DNA of 64,000 nucleotides, taken from the NCBI RefSeq assembly GCF_017307495.1, contig NZ_JAFKHE010000018.1, forward strand, positions 62,001-126,000, read 5' to 3'. This DNA comes from Devosia sp. Lineage in GTDB: Bacteria; Pseudomonadota; Alphaproteobacteria; Rhizobiales; Devosiaceae. The position numbers and the translations under genes are program-made. Shown piece after piece: positions 18,360-27,871 of the stretch. Every line of letters begins with the position of its first letter. The first letter of the stretch is position 1. Under the pieces are notes generated by a model, which ran no database searches, had not been told where the DNA came from, and saw only the letters and a list, made by a program, of their open reading frames with translations.

Positions 18360-19850
18360 ATGGCCGACAACAATGTGCATCGCCTGCATCCGGAAGGAGA
18401 AAAGCCCTTCCGCCTCGCCCCCCACAACGTGGAGGCCGAGCAGGCGCTGCTGGGCGCGATCCTGGTCAACAACGAGGCGTTCTACCGGGTCAGCGACTTC
18501 CTGATCCCCGAGCACTTCTATGAGCCGATCCACCGGACGATCTACGAGGTGCTGGCCAAGATCATCCGGGCCGGCAAGACGGCAACTCCGATCACGGCCA
18601 AGACCTATCTGGCGGACCAACTGACTGCCGAAATGACGATGCCCCAGTACCTGGCGCGGCTCGCGGCGGAAGCGACGACCGTCATCAATGCCGCCGATTA
18701 CGGCCAGACCATCTACGACCTCGCCATCCGCCGCAACCTGATCCAGATCGGCGAGGAGATGGTGCAGACAGCCTACGACTCCGATGTCGAGGCGACGGCC
18801 AACAAGCAGATCGAGGAAGCCGAGAAGCAGCTCTTCGACCTCGCCGAAAAGGGCCGCTACGACGGCGGCTTCCAGACCTTTTCCGCGGCGCTGACCGAAG
18901 CGATCAAGATGGCCGGCGAGGCCTATGGCCGCGACGGCACGCTGTCGGGCACCGCCACCGGGCTCACCGACCTCGATCGGCTGATGGGCGGCCTGCAGCG
19001 GAGCGACCTGATCATCCTCGCGGCGCGTCCCGCCATGGGCAAGACCTCGCTCGCCACCAACATCGCCTTCCACGTCGCCAAGAGCTTCAAGGGCGAAGTG
19101 CAGGCCGACGGCCACACCAAGACCGTGGACGGCGGTCATGTCGGCTTCTTCTCGCTCGAAATGAGCGCCGAGCAGCTGGCGACGCGTATTCTCGCCGAGC
19201 AGGCCGAGATCTCGTCCGCCGACATCCGGCGCGGCAACATCCACGAGAGCCAGTTCAGCAAGCTCGTCGATACGTCCAACCTGATGGCGCAGGTGCCGCT
19301 CTATATCGACGACACCGGCGGTATCTCGGTGGCCCAGCTCGCGGCCCGCGCCCGCCGGCTGAAGCGGCAGAAGGGCCTCGACCTGCTGATCGTCGACTAC
19401 CTGCAACTGTTGAGCGGTTCGTCCAAGAAGGCGAGCGAGAACCGGGTGCAGGAACTGACCGAGATCACCACCACGCTCAAGGCGCTGGCCAAGGAGCTCG
19501 AAGTCCCGATCATCGCGCTGTCGCAGCTGTCGCGACAGGTCGAGAACCGCGACGACAAGCATCCGCAGCTTGCAGACCTGCGCGAATCCGGTTCCATCGA
19601 GCAGGATGCCGACGTGGTGCTGTTCGTCTATCGCGAAGAGTACTACCTCAAGAACAAGGAGCCCAAGGAGGGCACGCCGGAACACCTGGCGTGGCAGGGT
19701 GAGATGGAACAGGTGCATGGGCGGGCCGAGGTGATCATCGGCAAGCAGCGCCACGGCCCGACGGGCACCGTGCAGTTGAGCTTCGAGGCGCAGTTCACGC
19801 GCTTCGGCAACCTCGCTCGCGCCGACTACCTTCCGGAGAGGATGGAATAG
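18360..19850 (+). CDS. dnaB: DnaB, replicative DNA helicase
   Basis: Hexameric 5'-3' helicase at the replication fork. It has 496 residues. The N-terminal DnaB domain begins at APHNVEAEQALLGAILVNNE. The RecA-like domain carries Walker A AARPAMGKTS, GFFSLEMSAEQLATRIL, Walker B LDLLIVDYLQLLSG, and the sensor region IIALSQLSRQVE, ending in the arginine-finger region GPTGTVQLSFEAQFTRF. No intein is present. The ribosome-binding site is TAGGAGAA. It overlaps or abuts alr. Confidence 0.97.
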   Translation: MADNNVHRLHPEGEKPFRLAPHNVEAEQALLGAILVNNEAFYRVSDFLIPEHFYEPIHRTIYEVLAKIIRAGKTATPITAKTYLADQLTAEMTMPQYLARLAAEATTVINAADYGQTIYDLAIRRNLIQIGEEMVQTAYDSDVEATANKQIEEAEKQLFDLAEKGRYDGGFQTFSAALTEAIKMAGEAYGRDGTLSGTATGLTDLDRLMGGLQRSDLIILAARPAMGKTSLATNIAFHVAKSFKGEVQADGHTKTVDGGHVGFFSLEMSAEQLATRILAEQAEISSADIRRGNIHESQFSKLVDTSNLMAQVPLYIDDTGGISVAQLAARARRLKRQKGLDLLIVDYLQLLSGSSKKASENRVQELTEITTTLKALAKELEVPIIALSQLSRQVENRDDKHPQLADLRESGSIEQDADVVLFVYREEYYLKNKEPKEGTPEHLAWQGEMEQVHGRAEVIIGKQRHGPTGTVQLSFEAQFTRFGNLARADYLPERME

Positions 19851-19852
19851 TG

Positions 19853-20995
19853 ATGGCGGCACCGGCCATTGCGACCGGTTACGGCGGGCGGCTGACGGTC
19901 GATCTGGGCGCGCTCAAGCGCAACTGGCAGGCGCTGAGCAAGGTCAGCCGCGGCGCCTTGACGGGCGCCGTGGTGAAGGCCGACGCCTATGGCACCGGCA
20001 TCGCCCAGGCCTCGCGCGCCTTCTACGAGGCCGGCGCGCGCTTCTTCTTTGCCGCGACCCCCGACGAAGGCATCGCGGTTCGCGCCGCCCTGCCCGAGGA
20101 CAGCCACATCTTCATCCTCTCGGGGCTCTATCCGGGCTCGGCGCCGCTCTATGTCGGCGAGCGGCTGATGCCGTGCCTGGCCTCGATCCCGATGCTCGAG
20201 GAGTGGCTCTCGGCCTGCATCGCCTCGAACCAGGCGCTGCCGGCGGCGCTGCATTTCGACACCGGCATCAACCGGCTCGGCTTCCGGCTCAACGAGGTCT
20301 CGATCGTCAAGCGCATGATCGAGCAGATCGGCTACCAGCCGCAGATGATCATGAGCCACCTTGCCTGCGCCGACACGCCGGCGCACGAGAAGAACCGCAC
20401 GCAGCTGGCGCTGTTTACCTCGGTGATGGCGCAGTTCCCGGGCGTTCCGGCCTCGCTGTCCAACTCGGCCGGCCTGATGACGAACCGTGAGAACCATTTC
20501 CAGATGGTCCGGCCCGGCATCGCGCTCTATGGCGGGCGCGCCGTCGCCGGCCGCCGCAACCCGATGGCGCCGGTGGTGACGCTCGAAGCGCCGATCCTGA
20601 TGACCAAGGACGTCAAGACCGGCGAAACCGTCGGCTATGGCGCCCTGCAGACGATGAGCCGCGACAGCCGCCTCGCCGTCGTCGGCATCGGCTATGCCGA
20701 CGGCTTCTTCCGCGCATTGAGCTCATCCAACAACCACCGCGGCACCAACATCGTGATCCGCGGCCAGCTCTGCCCATTGGTCGGCCGCGTGTCGATGGAC
20801 ATGATCGGGGTCGACATCACCGACCTCCCCACCCCGCCTGCGCCTGGCGAGATGGCCGAGATCATTGGCAGGCAGGTGAGCGTGGACGACCATGCGGACG
20901 CCGCCAACACCATCGGCTACGAAGTGCTGACCAGCCTCAAGGGGCGGTACACGCGGCACTATGTCGACACCCCCGAGCCGAGCCAGGCGCGCTAG
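19853..20995 (+). CDS. alr: Alanine racemase
   Basis: PLP enzyme interconverting L- and D-alanine for peptidoglycan. It is about 380 residues. The PLP lysine lies in AVVKADAYGTG (about residue 41) and the catalytic tyrosine region is ETVGYGALQT, with GIGYADGFFRA after it. ATG 19853 is chosen; a GTG at 19850 overlapping the dnaB stop would add one residue. The coupling to dnaB is usual in alphaproteobacteria, where alr-radA-cvpA-purF often continue directly. Here a four-gene insert separates alr from radA. Confidence 0.95.
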   Translation: MAAPAIATGYGGRLTVDLGALKRNWQALSKVSRGALTGAVVKADAYGTGIAQASRAFYEAGARFFFAATPDEGIAVRAALPEDSHIFILSGLYPGSAPLYVGERLMPCLASIPMLEEWLSACIASNQALPAALHFDTGINRLGFRLNEVSIVKRMIEQIGYQPQMIMSHLACADTPAHEKNRTQLALFTSVMAQFPGVPASLSNSAGLMTNRENHFQMVRPGIALYGGRAVAGRRNPMAPVVTLEAPILMTKDVKTGETVGYGALQTMSRDSRLAVVGIGYADGFFRALSSSNNHRGTNIVIRGQLCPLVGRVSMDMIGVDITDLPTPPAPGEMAEIIGRQVSVDDHADAANTIGYEVLTSLKGRYTRHYVDTPEPSQAR

Positions 20996-21088
20996 CCTTT
21001 CGCCACTGCCCCCGCTCGAGGGCAAGGAACGCACATCTCACCTGCCGCGTTAGGCCAGACCGCAATTCCGCGGCGAGGTGAAGCGTCA

Positions 21089-21343
21089 ATGGGCATACTC
21101 TGGACTATCATCATCGGGCTGATCGCCGGCATCGTGGCGAAGCTGATCCTTCCCAATAGCGGCGGACCATCCGGCTTTGTCATGACCGCCGTTCTCGGCA
21201 TCGTCGGAGCCTTCGTGGCGACCTTCCTGGGGCAGGCCCTGGGCTGGTACGCGGCGGGAGAAGGCGCAGGACTGATCGGCGCCATCGTCGGCGCGGTGAT
21301 CGTGCTGTTCGTGTGGGGCGCCTTCATGCGCCGCCGCGCCTAG
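21089..21343 (+). CDS. GlsB/YeaQ/YmgE-family stress membrane protein
   Basis: An 84-residue inner-membrane protein of the transglycosylase-associated (GlsB/YeaQ/YmgE) family. The signature is MGILWTIIIGLIAGIVAKLI, then PNSGGPSGF, ILGIVGAFVATFLG-like glycine-rich helices, and a basic end (MRRRA). There are three membrane segments. Members are often induced by stress, but the molecular role is unknown. It lies 93 bases after alr. Confidence 0.88.
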   Translation: MGILWTIIIGLIAGIVAKLILPNSGGPSGFVMTAVLGIVGAFVATFLGQALGWYAAGEGAGLIGAIVGAVIVLFVWGAFMRRRA

Positions 21344-21370
21344 TGCCTCGAGATCGTGAGGAGAGCCACC

Positions 21371-21907
21371 ATGGCAAGGAATGGAATGCCTTCAATGCTC
21401 GCGCTGCTGGGCTTGCTCGCCGTAGCGGGCTACCAGAACCGCGACAAGATATCGGAAGCCCTGAAGGGCCTGCAGAGCCGCGGCGCCACCGGACCGGACG
21501 GCGCCCCGGCGCATGATGGACTGTCGAGCATTCTCGGCGGCCTCGGCGACCTGTTCGGCGGCGGAGCAGCCTCCACTGATCCGAACCGCGCTCCCGGCAC
21601 GGGCAATGTTCTTACCACCGGTCTGGGTGACCTGATGGACAGCTTCCGCAATTCCGGCCAGTCGGAAACCGCGGATTCCTGGGTGACGATGGGCGTGGCG
21701 ACCAAGGGGCTCACGCCCCAGCAGGACGAGCAGGCCGTCGGCACCGACAACCTCGCCGAACTGGAAAAGCGCACCGGCCTGTCGCATCAGGAACTGCTCG
21801 AGCGGCTGGCGACGGCCATTCCGGAATCGGTCGACCGGCTGACGCCGGGCGGCAACATCCCCCGTTCCGATACGGAAATCCGCGATCGCCTGACCGCCGC
21901 CGCCTGA
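21371..21907 (+). CDS. YidB-like (DUF937) protein
   Basis: A 178-residue protein resembling the YidB/DUF937 family. The start is ATG 21371 behind GAGGAGA; a GTG at 21356 is less likely. The N-terminus is a short hydrophobic stretch (MLALLGLLAVAGY), followed by a low-complexity Gly/Ser region (LSSILGGLGDLFGGG) and the conserved C-terminal domain (SWVTMGVATKGLTPQQDEQA, LSHQELLERLATAIPESVDRLTP). The last segment with 'LTP-G' is the family hallmark. Function is unknown. It lies 27 bases after the GlsB-like gene, probably as one transcript. Confidence 0.85.
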   Translation: MARNGMPSMLALLGLLAVAGYQNRDKISEALKGLQSRGATGPDGAPAHDGLSSILGGLGDLFGGGAASTDPNRAPGTGNVLTTGLGDLMDSFRNSGQSETADSWVTMGVATKGLTPQQDEQAVGTDNLAELEKRTGLSHQELLERLATAIPESVDRLTPGGNIPRSDTEIRDRLTAAA

Positions 21908-22013
21908 GCCAGCAGCGGGACGCAATCGCCAGGGCCGGCGGCTGGCATGACGCCGCCGGCGCAATCGGGTAGGAATGCTGGCGACCCGCCGATCGACGGC
22001 GGCGAGGGGGACG

Positions 22014-22997
22014 ATGATGTCGCTTGCCTTTGCCACCCGCCTGAACTCGTTCGCCTCGCGCCCCGAGGCGGCATGGCCCGGCCTCAAGGGCAAGCCCGGC
22101 GTGCTGCAGCTTGCGGCACGGGCGGCGACGGTGACGGGCCTCACGCATGTCGACCTCAACTATCCCGACCACCAGGGCGACGGCATCGGCGCAACCGCCC
22201 GCGCGATCCGCGACCTCGGGCTCGAGCTCAACGGGCTCGCCATGCGCTACTACACCGAACCCGCGTTCAAGATCGGCGCCTTCACCAATCCGGACCCGGC
22301 GATCCGCCGCGCCGCCATCGACCTGACCAAGCGCGGCATCGATGCGGCGCTCGAAGCCGGTTCGCCGCTGATGACCCTGTGGCTCGGCCAGGACGGCTTC
22401 GACTACGCCTTCCAGGCCGACTATCGCCGGCTGTGGGACATGGAGATCGAAGCCATCCGGGAGGTTGCCGCCCATCAACCGCAGTGCGACATCAGCATCG
22501 AGTACAAGCCGAACGAGCCGCGCTCCTACTCGCTGCTCCCCGATTGCGCGACGACGCTGCTGGCGATCCGCGAAGTCGGGTTGCCCAACCTGGGCGTCAC
22601 GCTCGATTTCGCGCACTCGCTCTATGCCGACGAGCAGCCGGCGCTGGCGGCTGCATTGATCGCGCGGCACAGTCGCCTGCTCGGCGTTCATCTCAACGAC
22701 GGCTATGGCAAGCGTGACGACGGCTTGATGGTGGGCTCGGTCAATACGCTGAAGACGATCGAACTGCTCAGGCAGGTCCGCAAGGACGGCTACGGGGGCC
22801 CGATCTACTTCGACACCTTCCCGGACATGACCGGGCTCGACCCGGTGCAGGAGTGCACGGTCAATATCTCCACCGTCAACTCGATGTTCGCCGTCGTCGA
22901 TCGGCTCGATGCCTCGAACAGCCTCGATGATGCCATGGGGCGGCAGGATGCGGTGTCGGCGCAGGCGATCGTGCAAGCCGCACTGTCGGGCCGCTGA
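22014..22997 (+). CDS. TIM-barrel sugar isomerase/epimerase
   Basis: Member of the xylose-isomerase-like TIM-barrel superfamily that isomerises or epimerises sugars or inositol derivatives. The ATG pair at 22014/22017 is preceded by GAGGGGG; the product is about 327 residues. Features include GLTHVDLNYPDH near the N-terminus, the metal-site acidic residues in DISIEYKPNEPRSYS and LGVTLDFAHSLYA, HLNDGYGKRDDGLMVGSV, and GPIYFDTFPD. The SNSLDDAMGRQDAVSAQ tail resembles L-rhamnose-isomerase-like enzymes. Its stop overlaps the next ATG (TGATG), pairing it with the sugar kinase. The precise substrate cannot be read from sequence. Confidence 0.82.
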   Translation: MMSLAFATRLNSFASRPEAAWPGLKGKPGVLQLAARAATVTGLTHVDLNYPDHQGDGIGATARAIRDLGLELNGLAMRYYTEPAFKIGAFTNPDPAIRRAAIDLTKRGIDAALEAGSPLMTLWLGQDGFDYAFQADYRRLWDMEIEAIREVAAHQPQCDISIEYKPNEPRSYSLLPDCATTLLAIREVGLPNLGVTLDFAHSLYADEQPALAAALIARHSRLLGVHLNDGYGKRDDGLMVGSVNTLKTIELLRQVRKDGYGGPIYFDTFPDMTGLDPVQECTVNISTVNSMFAVVDRLDASNSLDDAMGRQDAVSAQAIVQAALSGR

Positions 22998-23866
22998 TGG
23001 TGGGCCGCGTCGTCGTCTTCGGCAGCCTTCACTACGACATCACCGTCCAGGCCGGGCAATGGCCGCGACAGGGCGAGACGGCCGTGGGCTCGGCCTGGGC
23101 CCCCAAGCTTGGCGGCAAGGGCCGCAACCAGGCCGTGGCAGCGGCGCGGGCCGGCGCGGTCACGGCGATGATCGGCGCGGTTGGCCAGGACGATTTCGGC
23201 CGGGAGCTGCTTGCCGACCTGGGGTCCCGGGGCATCGATTGCGCCCGGGTGCGGGTCAGCGACGCAGCTGGCTCGGGAATGAGCGTCGCGCTGTTCGACG
23301 AAACCGGGGACTACCGCGCCGTGATCGTCTCGGGGGCCAACCTGACGCTCGGCGCCGCGGACGCTCCACCACAAGGCTATTTCTCCGCTGCCGACGTCGT
23401 GGTGCTGCAGAACGAGGTGCCCGAGGCGGCCAACACGCTGGTCGCCCAGGCCGCGCGGGCCGCGGGCGCACGGGTCATCCTCAACGCCGCTCCGGCCCGT
23501 GCCATCGGCGCGGACCTGGCGGGCGCGGTCGACGTCCTCGTCGTCAACGCCGTGGAGGCCGCCGCCATGGCGGAGGTCGCCGAGCCCGCCACGCTGGAGC
23601 AGGCTCGAGCCGCCGCAGGTTCCCTGGCGCTTCGATTCCCGGCCGCGGTGGTCACGGTCGGGGGCGCCGGACTGGCGCATGCGAGCGGCGTCGCGTCGTT
23701 CTCCCTGCCCGGAGAACGGGTGGCGGTGGTCAGCACGCACGGCGCCGGCGATGCCTTTGTCGGGACACTGGCAGCGCGGCTTGCGGCGGGAGCCGAGATG
23801 CGCGCTGCGCTGGAAGCGGCCAACCACGCCGCGGCGCAGCTGGTGGCTGGAGTCGCACCGGCCTGA
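22997..23866 (+). CDS. PfkB-family sugar kinase
   Basis: Ribokinase-like carbohydrate kinase of 289 residues. The N-terminal signature is VVVFGSLHYDITVQAGQWP and the PfkB signature 1 region is APKLGGKGRNQAVAAARAGA, close to ribokinase. The C-terminal signature 2 with the catalytic Asp is STHGAGDAFVGTLAARLA; the usual 'TxGAGD' is kept. Translationally coupled to the isomerase (TGATG). Together they could convert a sugar to a phosphorylated ketose, but no transporter, regulator or aldolase is adjacent. Confidence 0.88.
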   Translation: MVGRVVVFGSLHYDITVQAGQWPRQGETAVGSAWAPKLGGKGRNQAVAAARAGAVTAMIGAVGQDDFGRELLADLGSRGIDCARVRVSDAAGSGMSVALFDETGDYRAVIVSGANLTLGAADAPPQGYFSAADVVVLQNEVPEAANTLVAQAARAAGARVILNAAPARAIGADLAGAVDVLVVNAVEAAAMAEVAEPATLEQARAAAGSLALRFPAAVVTVGGAGLAHASGVASFSLPGERVAVVSTHGAGDAFVGTLAARLAAGAEMRAALEAANHAAAQLVAGVAPA

Positions 23867-23934
23867 TGTTCACTTTCCGTTCTTTCCTTTCGGGCCATAG
23901 TCTGCCCTACTGATTACCGATTCCGGGGCTGTTC

Positions 23935-25323
23935 ATGGCGCGCACGAAAACTTCCTATGTCTGCCAGGCCTGCGGGGCGGTGACGCCGCAATGGCAGGGC
24001 CGCTGCGAGAGCTGCGGCGAGTGGAACACCATCGTCGAGGAGCTGGTCGGCTCGGGTGTCGGAGCCGGGCCGAAATCGGCGACGGCGGCCGGGCGGCCGA
24101 TCGAGCTGGTGCCGCTGGCCGGCGAGACCGAGACGGCAGCGCGCGTCGTGACCGGCGTCGGCGAGCTCGACCGGGTGACCGGCGGCGGCTTCGTCAAGGG
24201 CTCCGCGGTGCTGGTGGGCGGCGATCCGGGCATCGGCAAATCCACGCTGCTGCTGCAGGCGGCAGCCGCCATGGCCGAGCGCGGCCGGCGCGTCGTCTAT
24301 GTCTCGGGCGAGGAGGCGGTGGCGCAGGTCCGGCTCAGGGCTCAGCGGCTCGAGCTCAGCGATCGCGAAGTGCTGCTGGCGTCGGAAACCAATGTCGAGA
24401 TCATCCTCGCGACGCTGCAGAAGGGCCCTGCCCCCGACCTCGTGATCATCGACTCGATCCAGACGCTGTGGACCGACCGGGTGGAGAGCGCGCCCGGCAC
24501 GGTGACGCAGGTACGCACCTCGGCGCAGGCGCTGACGCGCTTTGCCAAGAAGTCCGGCGCAGCGGTAGTGCTGGTCGGGCACGTCACCAAGGACGGCCAG
24601 ATCGCGGGGCCGCGCGTGGTCGAGCACATGGTCGACGCGGTGCTCTATTTCGAGGGCGACTCGAGCCACACCTTCCGCATCCTGCGCGGGGTGAAGAACC
24701 GCTACGGCGCGACCGACGAGATCGGCGTGTTCGAGATGTCCACCCTCGGCCTGCGCGAGGTGGCCAATCCCTCGGCGCTGTTCCTCGACCAGCGCGACAA
24801 GGACGCGGCGGGGTCCGCCGTGTTCGCCGGCATGGAGGGCACGCGCCCGGTGCTGTGCGAGATCCAGGCGCTGGTCGCGCCCTCCCCGCTCGGCACGCCC
24901 CGCCGTGCCGTGGTGGGCTGGGACAGCTCGCGCCTGTCGATGGTGCTGGCGGTGCTCGAGACGCGCTGTGGGGTGCGGATCGGGGCCAACGACATCTACC
25001 TCAACGTCGCCGGCGGGCTGAAGATCAACGAGCCGGCGGCCGACCTCGCCGTCGCGGCGGCGCTGATCTCCTCGCTCACCGGATCGCCCCTGCCTTCGAC
25101 CAATGTCTATTTCGGCGAGATCTCGCTCGCCGGCGGGGTCCGGCCGGTGGCGCATGCGGCGCTGCGATTGCGCGAGGCCCAGAAACTGGGCTTTGCCGGC
25201 GCCGTCACCGGCCGCCTCGGCAAGGGCGACGTGCCGTCCGGCATCGCCGTGGGCGAGTATGCCGAGCTCGCCGAACTCATCGGCAAGATCGCGGCAAGGG
25301 GCCAGCGGCAGGCGGCAGAGTAG
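23935..25323 (+). CDS. radA: RadA, DNA repair helicase/recombination factor
   Basis: Promotes branch migration in homologous recombination. It has 462 residues. The N-terminal C4 zinc ribbon (YVCQACG ... GRCESCGEW) is followed by the RecA-like ATPase with Walker A GGDPGIGKSTLL, the RadA-specific KNRYG motif (GVKNRYGATDEIGVF), and a Lon-like C-terminal domain (LNVAGGLKINEPAADLAVAA, SLAGGVRPVAHAALR). It precedes cvpA in the conserved order. Confidence 0.96.
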   Translation: MARTKTSYVCQACGAVTPQWQGRCESCGEWNTIVEELVGSGVGAGPKSATAAGRPIELVPLAGETETAARVVTGVGELDRVTGGGFVKGSAVLVGGDPGIGKSTLLLQAAAAMAERGRRVVYVSGEEAVAQVRLRAQRLELSDREVLLASETNVEIILATLQKGPAPDLVIIDSIQTLWTDRVESAPGTVTQVRTSAQALTRFAKKSGAAVVLVGHVTKDGQIAGPRVVEHMVDAVLYFEGDSSHTFRILRGVKNRYGATDEIGVFEMSTLGLREVANPSALFLDQRDKDAAGSAVFAGMEGTRPVLCEIQALVAPSPLGTPRRAVVGWDSSRLSMVLAVLETRCGVRIGANDIYLNVAGGLKINEPAADLAVAAALISSLTGSPLPSTNVYFGEISLAGGVRPVAHAALRLREAQKLGFAGAVTGRLGKGDVPSGIAVGEYAELAELIGKIAARGQRQAAE

Positions 25324-25447
25324 CACAATGGCCACGCTCCCCGCTTTCCGTGAACATCGGCCATGCACGCCGGCCTCGCGACTTGGCTTTGCCGGAAGAA
25401 GCGGCTACACGGGGTTTTCAAGCGGGTCCGTTCGGCGGGTTTCATAG

Positions 25448-26083
25448 ATGTTGACTGCATTCGACGTCGGTGTCGGCGTACTCGTGCTGATCTCGGCGAT
25501 CCTGGCCACGGCCCGTGGCTTCACGCGCGAAGTCCTGTCGCTCGCCACCTGGGTCGGCGCTGCCGCCGTCGCGGCCTACCTCTATTTCTACCAGCCGACG
25601 CTGCTCGACCAGTTCTTCACCGAGGAGCTGATCAGCAAGATCGTTCTCGTCGCCGGCGGCTTCCTCGTCTCGCTGATCGTGCTGCACCTGTTGACCATGC
25701 GCATCGCCGATTTCGTGGTCGACAGCCGCATCGGGCCGCTGGACCGCACGCTGGGCTTCGTGTTCGGCGTGGCGCGCGGCGTGCTGATCTCCGTGGTGGT
25801 GGTGATCTTCGGCCTGTGGCTGATGTCGAACAACCTGCCGGCCTGGGCCAAGGATTCGCGGTCGCTGCCCGTGCTCGAGAACCTCGGCAACAGCCTGATC
25901 TCGCTGCTGCCGACCGACCTCGAAAAGCAGGTCACCGACCTCTTGCATCGCGGCAAGGGCGGCACCGAGGATGGTTCGCCCGACGAGGCGCCGGCGCCCG
26001 GCGAGGCTCCGCCGCCGGATGACAGCACCGACCTGCCCGAGGACGCCACGCCCCAGGACGCGGCGCCGGCTACCAACACCTGA
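25448..26083 (+). CDS. cvpA: CvpA family membrane protein
   Basis: A 211-residue inner-membrane protein of the CvpA family (colicin V production and, more widely, envelope homeostasis). Four membrane helices occupy residues about 3-120, starting FDVGVGVLVLISAILATARG and containing the family motif RGFTREVLSLATWVGA. The last 70 residues are a soluble tail rich in Pro, Ala, Asp and Glu. It lies directly before purF, as in many proteobacteria. The gap to radA is 124 bases. Confidence 0.93.
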   Translation: MLTAFDVGVGVLVLISAILATARGFTREVLSLATWVGAAAVAAYLYFYQPTLLDQFFTEELISKIVLVAGGFLVSLIVLHLLTMRIADFVVDSRIGPLDRTLGFVFGVARGVLISVVVVIFGLWLMSNNLPAWAKDSRSLPVLENLGNSLISLLPTDLEKQVTDLLHRGKGGTEDGSPDEAPAPGEAPPPDDSTDLPEDATPQDAAPATNT

Positions 26084-26172
26084 TGAATTTCGGGTGAGTG
26101 CATTGCAAATCCGTCTCCGGGGCCGCATCTCGCGGTCCCGTTGCCTTTAGGCCCCAACCCGAGGTGCCCGCT

Positions 26173-27663
26173 GTGACCGCTCCCGCCAAAGCAATCGCCG
26201 AATGGGACTACGATACGCTGCGCGAGGAATGCGGCGTGTTCGGCATCCTCGGGCACCCGGAAGCTGCGACCCTCACGGCGCTCGGACTGCATGCCCTGCA
26301 GCATCGCGGCCAGGAGGCGGCCGGCATCGTCAGCTTCGATGGGCGGCAGTTCCATTCCGAACGCCAGCTCGGCCTCGTCGGCGACCATTTCACCGACCCG
26401 GCGACGGTCAGGCGCCTGCCCGGCCACATGGCGATGGGGCACGTGCGCTACTCGACCACCGGCGAGACGATCCTGCGGAACGTGCAGCCGCTGTTCGCCG
26501 AGCTCGAGGTCGGCGGCATCGCCATCGCGCATAACGGCAATTTCACCAACGGCCTGACGCTGCGTCGGCAACTCATCGCCCAGGGCGCGATCTGCCAGTC
26601 GACCTCGGACACCGAGGTCGTGCTGCACCTGATCGCGCGCTCCAAGAAGGTCTCCTCCTCGGACCGCTTCATTGACGCGCTGCAGCATCTCGAGGGCGCC
26701 TTCGCGCTCGTCGCCATGACCCGCACCAAGCTGATCGGCGCGCGCGACGCCAACGGCATCCGCCCGCTGGTGCTGGGCGATCTCGACGGCCACCCGATCT
26801 TCGCTTCGGAAACCTGCGCGCTCGACATCATCGGCGCGCGCTTCGTGCGCGACGTCCGCAATGGCGAGGTGGTGATCTGCGAGATCCAGGCCGACGGCAC
26901 CTACACCATCGAATCGGTGATGCCCAAGGTGCCGCGGCCCGAGCGCATCTGCCTGTTCGAATACGTCTATTTCGCCCGGCCCGATTCCGTGGTCGCCGGG
27001 CGCCCGGTCTATACGGCGCGCAAGCGCATGGGCATCAACCTCGCCAGGGAGGCGCCGGTCGAGGCCGATGTGGTGGTTCCGGTACCGGATGGGGGCACCC
27101 CTGCGGCGATCGGCTATGCGCAGCAGAGCGGCATCCCGTTCGAGCTCGGCATCATCCGCAACCACTATGTCGGCCGCACCTTCATCGAGCCGACGCAGTC
27201 GATCCGCGCCTTCGGCGTCAAGCTCAAGCACTCGGCCAACCGGGCCGAGATCGAGGGCAAGCGCGTGGTGCTGATCGACGATTCGATCGTGCGCGGCACC
27301 ACGTCGGTGAAGATCGTGCAGATGATGCGCGATGCCGGGGCGCGCGAGGTGCATATCCGCGTCGCCTCGCCGATGATCTTCCACTCCGACTATTACGGCA
27401 TCGACACGCCGGATCCGGAGCACCTGCTGGCCAACCAGCATGCCGACCTTCAATCCATGTGCCGGTTCATCGGCGCGGACTCGCTGGCGTTCCTCTCCAT
27501 CGACGGCCTCTATGACGCGGTGGGCGGAGTGAAACGCGATCCCCGGAACCCGCAGTTCACCGACCACCAGTTTACCGGCGACTACCCGACCGGCCTCACC
27601 GACCTGCACGGCCTCAGCAAGGACGGCCCCAAGACGCTGTCGCTGATGAAGGAAGCGAGCTGA
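26173..27663 (+). CDS. purF: PurF, amidophosphoribosyltransferase
   Basis: First committed enzyme of purine synthesis: transfers glutamine amide nitrogen to PRPP. GTG 26173, with GAGGTG upstream, gives a 496-residue precursor with a short propeptide ([19 protein letters not shown]) before the N-terminal nucleophile Cys in [10 protein letters not shown]. The glutaminase domain continues with [13 protein letters not shown] and the phosphoribosyltransferase domain has the PRPP loop [18 protein letters not shown]. An in-frame ATG at 26098 would add 25 residues and is less likely. Confidence 0.96.
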   Translation: MTAPAKAIAEWDYDTLREECGVFGILGHPEAATLTALGLHALQHRGQEAAGIVSFDGRQFHSERQLGLVGDHFTDPATVRRLPGHMAMGHVRYSTTGETILRNVQPLFAELEVGGIAIAHNGNFTNGLTLRRQLIAQGAICQSTSDTEVVLHLIARSKKVSSSDRFIDALQHLEGAFALVAMTRTKLIGARDANGIRPLVLGDLDGHPIFASETCALDIIGARFVRDVRNGEVVICEIQADGTYTIESVMPKVPRPERICLFEYVYFARPDSVVAGRPVYTARKRMGINLAREAPVEADVVVPVPDGGTPAAIGYAQQSGIPFELGIIRNHYVGRTFIEPTQSIRAFGVKLKHSANRAEIEGKRVVLIDDSIVRGTTSVKIVQMMRDAGAREVHIRVASPMIFHSDYYGIDTPDPEHLLANQHADLQSMCRFIGADSLAFLSIDGLYDAVGGVKRDPRNPQFTDHQFTGDYPTGLTDLHGLSKDGPKTLSLMKEAS

Positions 27664-27686
27664 GGCTGGGTGGCCCTCCTGACGCG

Positions 27687-27767
27687 ATGTCATCCGTGCG
27701 AAAGCAGGGACCCATTTTCCGCCTGCGCCAGTTGATGCCCGGGTCCCTGCTTTCGCAGGGATGACAC
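27687..27767. repeat. Palindromic repeat pair, family 1
   Basis: TGTCATCCGTGCGAAAGCAG (27687-27713) and GGTCCCTGCTTTCGCAGGGA (27741-27767) form an inverted pair around a 27-base spacer, in the gap after purF. Confidence 0.8.
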
Positions 27768-27871
27768 AGAGTTGGCGGCATGGCTGGCGGTCAACAGGTC
27801 ACAGCGGAGGATTGCTTCCCAACCGCCCCCTTCCCCGCTAGAACGCCCCCAATTCAAACCGGATTCATCGC

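Noticed and set aside
18000..19862. A 620-codon minus-strand frame across dnaB
   Set aside because: It is the antisense shadow of dnaB, which carries all helicase motifs.
25588..27693. A 701-codon minus-strand frame across cvpA and purF
   Set aside because: Antisense to two conserved genes; its sequence shows only repetitive His/Arg/Asp-rich composition.
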